From Azorinus chamasolen (lineage: Eukaryota; Mollusca; Bivalvia; Cardiida; Solecurtidae), in contig OY755242.1 in NCBI GenBank assembly GCA_963576725.1, forward strand, positions 27,065,358 to 27,129,357: a stretch of DNA of 64,000 nucleotides, given 5' to 3'. A program made the position numbers and the translations under genes. Below, one piece after another: positions 50,001 to 60,300 of the stretch. Under the pieces are notes generated by a model. The model did no database searches, had not been told where the DNA came from, and saw only the letters and a program-made list of their open reading frames with translations. Position 1 is the stretch's first letter. Each line of letters starts with the position of its first letter.

Positions 50001-53000
50001 ACCATCACACACTCTATGACGGGGACAATAAATGGGGTACTTGTTTATGAAGATCTGGAAAAAAATCTTTACTTGGTAAAACCACGAGACAATTTTACAA
50101 AACAAGCATAAACTATCACCGAAATAGAAGGAAAAACGCTGACAGCGATAAAACTACCAGAATGAAAAGAAAGACGGAAGTGCATAACCCTTCGCTTGCT
50201 GAATTCTAAAATATATTTCTCTTTCTTTACCCATACCCTGTTGTATAATTACATATATCTTCACTGTGTACACGTAGTTCGCTGTGCAATCACTGCTGTG
50301 GAGTGCATTGGTTGCACAATCAACTTGTAAATAGTGCAGACCCTGATGAGACAGCTCCTGCAGGAGCTGTCTCATCTGGGTCTTCACTATTTACCGGTAG
50401 GTATTTTGAAGTGAACAGCAAGGGAAGGGTTAATAAGGATACATAGAGACACATGGCAGAACTCTAAAACGGCCACATTGATGTCTTTAAAAGCTGGGAT
50501 TTGCTTAACCCTTTACGTCGTGAATACCGGTATTTATGTTAGAAATGATTATAATTATTAATTTTCAAACTGTGTCATTAGCAAATGAAACTTTTGCCAA
50601 AGCTGAAACTGTAGAATCAGATCCGTTTTATTCCATCAGCAAACAGAGCAGATCCTGATCAAGACAGCTCATACAGAATATATCTTATCTGTGTCTAGTC
50701 CGTTCGCAGAGTCGTAAAAAGGCGTATTTTTTAAGTAAATAGTTAATGCTGGACATAAGATATAAAGAAAGCTACCATGGGAACATTCCACATAGCATTT
50801 GTCTGCCATCCTGTACATTTAAAGGGGGTGGGGCTGAGTGTTTACGTGTATGGTTGTATAACTTACCCACAACTGCACTATTGAAGGAAACTGAAGAATT
50901 GGATGCACTATCGTCGACAGTCCCAATATCGTACCTGTGACAGCAATAAACTATGGTGAAAAAAGGTTAACCCTTCTCTTGCTGAATTTTAAAATACATT
51001 TCTTCTTCTTTACCCAAGCCCTGTATAATTACATATATCTTCACTGTGTACAAGTATTTCGCTCTGCAATCCCTGCTGTGGAATGCACTAGTTGCACAAT
51101 TAACTTGTAAATAGTGCAGACCCTGATGAGACAGCTCCTGTAGGAGCTGTCTCATCTGGGTCTTCGCTATTTACAGGTAGGTATATTGACGTGAATAGCA
51201 AGAGAAGGGTTAAATTATCGTACATGTATGACTCTTCCAACATCCCGCTGAGACATCATTGGGTTGAAACTTAATCCTTTCCCTGTTCTATTTGTATTCA
51301 AAATTCCAATACCTATTGAATATTCGTGGTCAAAATAGTTAATGAAATATGGATGGTAGAACAGTGTAGCCATTGTGGAAAATAAAGAAACAGGTCTATG
51401 ATATTCCATTAGCAAACAGAGTAGATCCTGATCAGACGGCTCATATAGGAGCCGTCTGATCTGGGTCTACTCTGTTTACAAGACACGGTTATATGAAGAA
51501 AAAGGTTAAGGTTATTCATAATGCATGTGTGATCAACTAGTCATAACCATGTACCTGATAATGGTACAGTTTGAAGAATTTGTAGGACCAAAGGACACAA
51601 TGTAAATCTGATAGTGCCCGCCATGGTAAATAAATTCATGTGTTCATATACTACTCTAAATAAAAACAAAAGCCTCATTACCAAGATGTTAATTCTAATA
51701 TGATTATTCATTAGGTGAATGTTTGAATTGGCTAACTTGATCAATCGTGCATTTCGCGCAAAGGGCGGATTGAGTGAGAAAACGGGGGAAATACACCGGG
51801 CCGACACCTGATGTAATTTCATTTACTTGGTTTTAGGGATAAAAAAAGTTGTTATAGTCTATTTAGTTATGTCGTATCTTGTTTTTGTATAGACAAACAA
51901 TCAGTACTTTTCCGTTATTTGCATTAATGTTGTTCTGAAATAGCGATAATATCTTAACAAAAAAAGTAAAATGGTTTTGCCAAGAACTTTGGCTGCGTGT
52001 GTGACAGGGGTGAATGGGGAGACCAAACTGAATCGAGCGAGGGTATAAAACCAAAAAGTCTTGACACTGCGGCTTTACTCATGAATAATTATTCCTGTAA
52101 AAAATAATGACTTCATGAATATACATTAGCTAAAGTGGTATAATGGCATACATATACGAACGCTGAGCATTTTAATTATACCAAAATCTGATCCGATCTG
52201 TCTGGACTAGTTCTACTCTATTTATAGATGCGTAAAAGTCCGTTTCTATCAAGTAAAGTATTAACCCATTCTCTTCTATTGGCGCCTCTTGGTGACTGTA
52301 AAAGTCAAATTGTGAAATTATTGTGGTAGATAGAGCCTATGCTCCATAGGAGAAAATGCTATATTTATCACAATGGTTTCAATAATACACAATTCTAGAA
52401 TTTTCCTTTTCTCTAGTAAATGCTCCCTTTTGATAGATTTATTCAAAGAGGTTTGATCTAAAAATAGCCTATGAGGGAGTGGATTAACAAAGGTTGAATG
52501 CATATGCAATCATCGCTAGTATTTGCTTGAAGATTCACTTTTCAAACTGTCTATAAGACTAATACATGTAATGGCAGCGAATAGTATTTGAACCCAGTTA
52601 ACATCATTAGCGTATAATTAGAGTCGTCACATTAATTGGAATATCACTAGAATATTTTTATTTACTAGACATTTGCACGCTTTCCAAACTTTCATGGGTG
52701 AACAAAATGTAATTTTAGAACATTTTATTTTAATCTTAACTGTGACATTTCTGAAACAAGAGTTTAGAGTAATAGTTGGTATAGAGAGGGAACGCAATGT
52801 GCGTTTTCCATGATAACGTGATATGAAACATGTAACATTTCCGTAAAGTACGAAAGACCGGCGGTGACATTTACATTTCAAGATTTCACACATTGCAATT
52901 GACTTCAAAATTTCACGATTTCACAATTTCACGATTTCACGATTTCACTTCAAAAAATTTAGTGATTTCACGATTTCACAATTTCACTAAAAAAAATCAC

Positions 53001-54304
53001 AATTTCACAATTTCACGATTTCACAATTTCACAATTTCACGATTTCACGATTTCTCTTCAAAATTTCACAATTTCACGATTTCACAATTTCACAATTTCA
53101 CGATTTCACGATTTCTCTTCAAAATTTCACAATTTCACGATTTCACAATTTCACGATTTCACGATTTCATGATTTCAATTTGCCCATTCTAATTGTTATG
53201 ACGTCATCAAAACGCGGGAAATCAAAGCGTTGGAGTAAAAGCCACGAAGAAAGAAAAGGCGGAAAACTATGACAATCTTCCTCTCCAGAACTGTAGGCCC
53301 GAGGGCCTTCATACTTGGCATGTAGTATGTGCTCATGGTCCACTATCAAGATTGTTTAACCCTTTCCTCCATGAATATTCATGTATGAGAATTGCCAATC
53401 ATGTGTTTATTATGTTAAATCGTTGTCTTATGTTTGTATGACACTGTATTGGAGGATAATTTAACTAATAATAAACTGTAAGAAATAATGACATCATGGA
53501 TTTTAATTAAGATTAAATCCTATAGGAGTCGTCTAAGCTGGGTCTACTCTGTTTGCAAAGACGTAGAAGGTGTATTTATGGATCTCAAATCGCCATCCTG
53601 ATTTCAAGGGTGAGAGCCACTCTGTTGCCTTAATGACGTCAAGCGTGTCGCGTGGCTACAATATTTTACAGGAGGTTGAAATTGCGAAATCGAGAAATTG
53701 TGAAGTCGTGAAATCGAGAAATTGTGAAATCGTGAAATTTTGAAGTGAAATCGTGAAATCGTGAAATTGTGAAATCATGAAATTGTGAAATCATGAAATT
53801 GTGAAATCGTGAAATCATGAATTCTATTGTGGGAAATATTGAAGTGGAAATGTCACCACCGGTCTTTCGTAGTAAAGAGACTTGTTACTCTGTAAACATG
53901 GCGATGACGTCGTAGCCATACATATGACCCAGTTGGTCGTTCGTCCAGTTGCTAAACGCTTCTAATACAACATCGGCGTCCGCCTTCTTACGCTCACAGG
54001 AGCCATCACAGAACGCGTGGTCTTCGATGTAAGGTGCCGCTGCCGAGTACTGATTGACAAAGGAATAACACGTTGATATGTAGTTAAATGTACAGTAAAC
54101 CCCCTCTAAACCGGAAATCTAGAAGCAGGTGCTTAATGCAGGGTGAAAGTCATGCTGAAAGCTCTTAGAGGATCTTTCTGCAGGACTTTCACCCTGCATT
54201 AAGCAGCCTCTAGGAGCTTTCTGCAAGACTTTCACCCTGCATCAAGCTGCCACATGTCTCCAAGACTGGTATTTATATTAAATTAACATCCGGTTTAGAA
54301 GGGT

Positions 54305-54359
<55 letters not shown>

Positions 54360-57300
54360 TAATAATAATAACGACGTTATTTAACGAGAGAACTCATTTG
54401 ACCAGGTCAATCTACCATGAGGCCCTCAAAACATATACACAATAAAACACTATATACAATACCCGTCAGTGTTGGAAGTACAATGTAAGTCCAATCGGGG
54501 CTCTTAGAATTAACAATTATTAAAAGTAATTAACCGATCGCCTGCTGCAAATGTTTTCTGGTGTAGCTCTCATCAGCTTCATTTTAAAAGTGTCCGAATT
54601 TACCCAACACTGGGTAACAATTAACCGAGTGCCAAACACCATGCCAAGCGACATTTAACACGCACGCTGCAGTTAAAACCACTGTTCATTTGTCTTTTCA
54701 ACAGTACGGTCAGAGTATCAAAACGTTTGGATCCTGGTGAGACGCCGAGTTACTCGGCATCTCATCTTGATGAGACTGGATCCAAACTGTTCGCAAAGGT
54801 AATCACTCATCCGCCCGCAGCAGGTTAAAGGTTAATCAACTCAGTTGCTTTACAATGAGTGCAGAGTGATACAGCATTGGGACCTGCTAGATGCATTCTC
54901 TTCAAATTATTCAAACTCTTTCCAACCATAATCAAATATTTTGTAACATCAGCTCGAGGGTCTGCACTAAGTGGTATTTATGTTGTATCTTCAGTTTATT
55001 GACCGCTACCTCTGCAGACACTCCAAACTCTGATCAGACGCTACATTAACCCATTTGCTCCCAGTGGATTCTTCCATGCTTATATATTGGATTAGTCCAT
55101 TTTTTATCTTAGGGGTGACTGGTCATTTTTTTTCAATTTCGTTTTGTTTTATATTGAAATTCCTATCAGCAACCAGTGTAGATTCTGGTCAGACGCCGCA
55201 TTATACACTGTTTGTCTAAGTCCCATATATGGGATCGTATGAGCAAATGGGTTAAAAAGTATCGACTAATTGGATCTACCCTGTTTGCCAGTGACAAAGT
55301 GTCCGAACCATCAGTTTTTATATATAAGAACTGACAGTCTTCATATAAAAACTAACCTTTAGACTTAAGAATCAATATCAAACAAGAGTAACCACCACTT
55401 TGAAAAAATAGCTTCTGATACGGTTCTGCAATGTTTGTTAGTTCTCATTTTACCAGAACGCATTCTACTTGGCTAACCTGTGTGACAATGTAAATGTACG
55501 ATTCCAAGGTTACAAAACATTGTTTAAGTTTAATTGGAAGAGTTTTTAGCTTGCCAAAATCTGTCCAATCAGATGTTTTAGAATAATTGGTTTTTTTGAA
55601 TCAGAATAATTTGTTTTATTCTCAGAAGTTTTATAACCATGTGCCGGATCAGACGCCAAAGTCTTTGATGCCATGATTGACCTGTTTGTTCACTGTTTCC
55701 AAAACCTGCAGAATAGTGTGAATCAGATATTCAGTACACTTACATCTGCGATATGTATCCCTGCATATAAGCATATGATGGTATATCCTCGTCCAGTGAC
55801 ACTGGCATACCGTACGTTTATCTGAAGAAACAAAAATCAAATTTAATTCTTGATAATCAGAACGATATATGCTCGAATTCATTGTATTCATTGAATTCAC
55901 TATAATCCAATGCTATTCAAACTAAAGTTTATTAACCAAGGTACGGTGTATCAGTGCTTTACACTTGCCTCTAAATGAAACATAGAAACGATGTCGATAA
56001 TATAAGAGTAGGGCATTGTACCCGGGGTTCTCTGTATCCGCCCCCCACCCCCCCCCCCCACTCTCTGGGGCGGCTACTTAGCCCATAGTTGATAGAAAGA
56101 GCGTTAATCAACACAACGGACAACCAATCATTAGAGACTTTTATTTAAATATAAGTAGGTTGGTCTGTAATACCATGTTGAACCTTTTGAAAGAAGGAAA
56201 CGACTGCAATGATATATGAGACAGTGTATATACCGATCAGAAGAGTGGTCTAGAGTAACCTTCTCATTATGGTCTGCACAGCTTGTTATTCATACAGAAC
56301 ATTTAACCCCTTCATTCCGAAAGGGTCGTACCGTTAAAAGATGATGGACCATTCCAAACCGGATCAGTTTCGATGTAGATTTTCACCATGAGGTCATATT
56401 TAACCGGGTCAGTTTTCTATGTAGATTATCACGGCGGGTCACATTTCACCTGTTAGTTTTCGATATAGCTTATCAACATGGGGTCATATTTCTATAAGGG
56501 TTTTATTCATTACGCCATCAATTTAATCTGAATATAGAACATTTCAATCTTCTCCTTCTCCCTCCCAAAAATGTCTCGAGGATCGGATTTTAGAATATAC
56601 GGACACTATATGAAACCTGTGGAGCAGATCAAGTAGCCCGGAAAATGGACTGTTATAGACTAGACATATTAGGCTTGAGTGAAGTGCGGTGGACTACAGC
56701 AGAGAAGGTGGCATTGGCCACATACTCTTCTGTACTCAGGACAACCAGAGGAAATAGTATATACAGGAATTGAGTAGGATTTATGCTCACAGAGAAAGCA
56801 CTAAGATGTCAGAAGGAATGTGAACCTTTCAGTTAGATAATCCTGACAGTCAGATTCCATTCAAAATTCCAAGAGATCACTATAATGCAATGCTATGTCC
56901 CAACAAAAATCGCAGAAAAGGATGTGAAAGGATGTGAACAGCTACAGAGTGTGCTTGAACAAGTTCCCTGGAGAGTAATTATCATAATACGCGACATGAA
57001 CGCCAATGTAAGGTCGAACAACATCGTCTGACCTGGGTCTGCTCTGTTTACTTTTGATATAATATGGATATAATTATACAATTTCTGCCAGTGCCAAATG
57101 TGCTATATCCATATGCTATTATAAAAATTATCTTAATAATATTCATGACTTCATTATTTCTTATATGCATATTCATGGATGAAAGTTTTAATCCTTATCA
57201 TGCAGCAATCTAGATCTGATCTAGATCTAGAGCAAAACGTTCCTTAGTTTGTCTGATCTGGAGCAAAATGTTCCTTAGATGGTTCGGGGATTGAAAATAA

Positions 57301-60300
57301 GCTAGTGATAGAAAGTCAAATAGATTGGGTCCTGAATTTACTCACGTCCCTTCTTTATCTAAGCAGTTTGAAAATACAAGTCAGGTCTCGCTTTACATAT
57401 TAACTCTTTGCACGCTACGTATTTTTTCGTCTGCAACAATTGTCGTCTGCTTCAGTTCTAAAACTAAAAATTATCTTATTTCTTTGCAAAAATATGGTCA
57501 AAGTGACAAACAGTTTGGACCCTGATGAGACGCCGCATTATGTGGCGTCTCATCAGGGTCCAAACTGTTTGCATAGGTAATCACAGTTTCACCGCTAGCG
57601 TGCAAAGAGTTAAAGATTATTACATGTACTCGTATGTAGTATGTCGTCGCAGTGCGTTCATTGCGAGTGCATGATTAATGTTGCAAACAGTATGGATCCA
57701 GATGAGATGCCGAGTAACTCGGAGTCTTATAAGGATCTAAATTACCGTATTCGATTGTTGGTTTTAAGTTATAGACAAATTCAACATACACTGAAATTTA
57801 AAACGAAGAGGATGGGAATTTGTGGACGACAGTTCTATCAATGTAAACCTTATACATCCTGGTATCTGCGACTTGGCTTACAGTTGAGTAAATCAGCGTC
57901 TCATCCGAATCCACGCTATTTGACACTCGGTCAATAATTTCTCAAAAGCTCAGTCAAATCGGAAGTTGTCCAAAATGCGACAGATTCCAGTTTAGGCAAA
58001 CATTCTTTATTCTCAGTGGAATTAGGATCAATTGCAGCATACGTATTAGTCAGATTTTACTTACAGCGTTAAGAATGAATGCAAAGAACTGGACGATGTT
58101 GTTCCTTGTGACGTCAGTCCTGTTAGGGGTGGATATATCTGTCTGATTGTACCAGCTAAAACGAGACGAGTGATATATCCAAATTAACACATGGACTATG
58201 TGTTCATATTGCTATATCAGCACACATATGTACAGTAGAACCATTCATTTATTTAAGCAATGAACTTGACATATTGATCAGATTAGAAATCGGATGACTA
58301 GAACTTCTGTTATCTCGAACTAATTTGTATGGTCCCATGAAGTTCGAGATATCAAAAGTCAACTGTATATAATTGCAAACGCAAACAAAGAGACCTTGAT
58401 CAGACTGTTCCTATAGGAGCCGTATGATTTGGGTCTACTTTGTTTGCAAATATATCAAAAGGCGTCTCAGTGGAGTAAAGGGTTAAATGTAAAATAAAAA
58501 AGGCATGGAGAATTCATGCAGACTGTGTAATTAACCAGTTTAAACACTATGAGGGAGCTTGATAAGTAATCTCCCCTGAATACTCTCTTAAACATTCCCT
58601 TCTTATAAACGCCTTTTCGCGCATTTACAAACAGAATAGGTCCAGGGGTGTGTTTTATTTCCTAAATCATGATTTTGATTATACACAATATACATCTCAA
58701 TCACGATTGCTATGATATTAAAACAATTTGATATGACATGTTGTATTAAACATGGCCGCTAAAACGTTCATCTCACAAAATAAAATACTCATTGGGTGTG
58801 CATGGCAATTCTTCGAGTTCCAGAGTCGTTCAGCTAATATTTTTGTCGAATAATTAGACAGCGATAATAACAAAAACTAAAAATATAAAAAATAAAATAA
58901 AATAAAATAATAATAATAATAATAATAATAAAATAAAATAAAAATATACTAAGAACATATTAAATAGAAATGTAAATGTTACTTGAACTGTTACCTCCGG
59001 TAACCAATTCTAGAATGATTTGAAAGTGTGTCTCCTCTGCTGTTAGTGTAAGTTCCGCCATCTTGATTATGATAAGATTTTAATCGAGGTCAGGGCTTGA
59101 TTGGTCTGATTAGAGAACATGTTCGTGGTTAGATAAAAAGAACGACCGAATCACAATCATGATCTGTAATCCTGATTCAGATTTGCGATAATAAAACAGA
59201 CACCAGGTCAGCTCTGATTGCTCCGGATATAATAAAGATCTGATTCTACAGTGTGTGTCCAAGCAAAACGTTTGTTTAAAACGTTTACCTTATAATACCT
59301 CAGCTAACACATATCATGATGTCATTATTTCTTACATGAATATTGAATAGGGAAAGGGTCCTACTAATTGGTTACCTGGGATTGTATCGTGGATCTCTTT
59401 GCAATGGATAGCAAATATAACTTTACATATCTCATATAAGAATCATCAAATTATTAAAATCTTAGACTATAATTCTTTTGAACCAAATGATGTTGATAGT
59501 TAAAGGGAAATGATCCTTCTTTAAATATCAAATCCATTAACAATAACTTTTCACTGAAACACAAGAGAAATAACGGAGTGTTTTAACTAAAAGGAGCTAC
59601 ATGTACATGTACCTCTCATTTGGAACACCTGTGTGTTTAGTTGTCAAGGGAGATAATTTACGGCTGAACAATATCCCTCATTAAATCGTACGTTTGTAAA
59701 CAGGGTAGATCATGACCATGATTAGCCATGGTTAGCCACTGTGTTGGTACAGAGCATCCTATCAGAGTATGCATTTTACAGCAACAGAAATAATTAAGAA
59801 ATAATCCGTTTCCAATCAATAAAAGGTCGCTTAGGAAGAATTTAAGATTTCCGTAACCTATAACACTTGTCAACCTACATGTTTTGAATCGAAACGAAAT
59901 GTGTTACTGGCCAAAATATCACGTGCACAGTTATGATGGTTGTATATATTTATGTAAAGACGATGTATTATGTACAAGTCTAAATAAAATATTGTGCTGT
60001 TCTGATATATGCAGTGAAATGTTCTTACAATGTGTAGACGGAATAATCGACAGCAAAGAAGGTTTCCACTTCATAAGTAGTAGTCGTTTGCCTCTTTTGC
60101 CTTCCTGTCTTTCTCTCTGTTTGCCGACCTGTAACGGGTAATTACATACTGCAGTATAATTCATCCCTTTAAGTGAGGAATACCAGTTAACTACCATTTG
60201 CAAACAGTGAAGACCCAGGTCATGGAAGACCTCTGATCAGGGTTTGCATCATTTGTCATTCGAAATTCTCTCTCAGTTATACCCTTTCATATCTAATGAA

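Noticed and set aside
52900..53170. Regular short repeats as a CRISPR array
   Set aside because: The octamers are contiguous with no unique spacers, and the genome is eukaryotic.
58995..59061. First coding exon starting MAELTLTAEE on the minus strand
   Set aside because: That frame does not connect to the exons on either side, whereas the alternative frame restores both phases of the protease.
58640..59215. A TIR transposon enclosing exon 2
   Set aside because: GGTGTGTTTTATT and AATAAAACAGACACC look like inverted ends, but they do not match beyond ~15 bp and would put a protease exon inside a mobile element.
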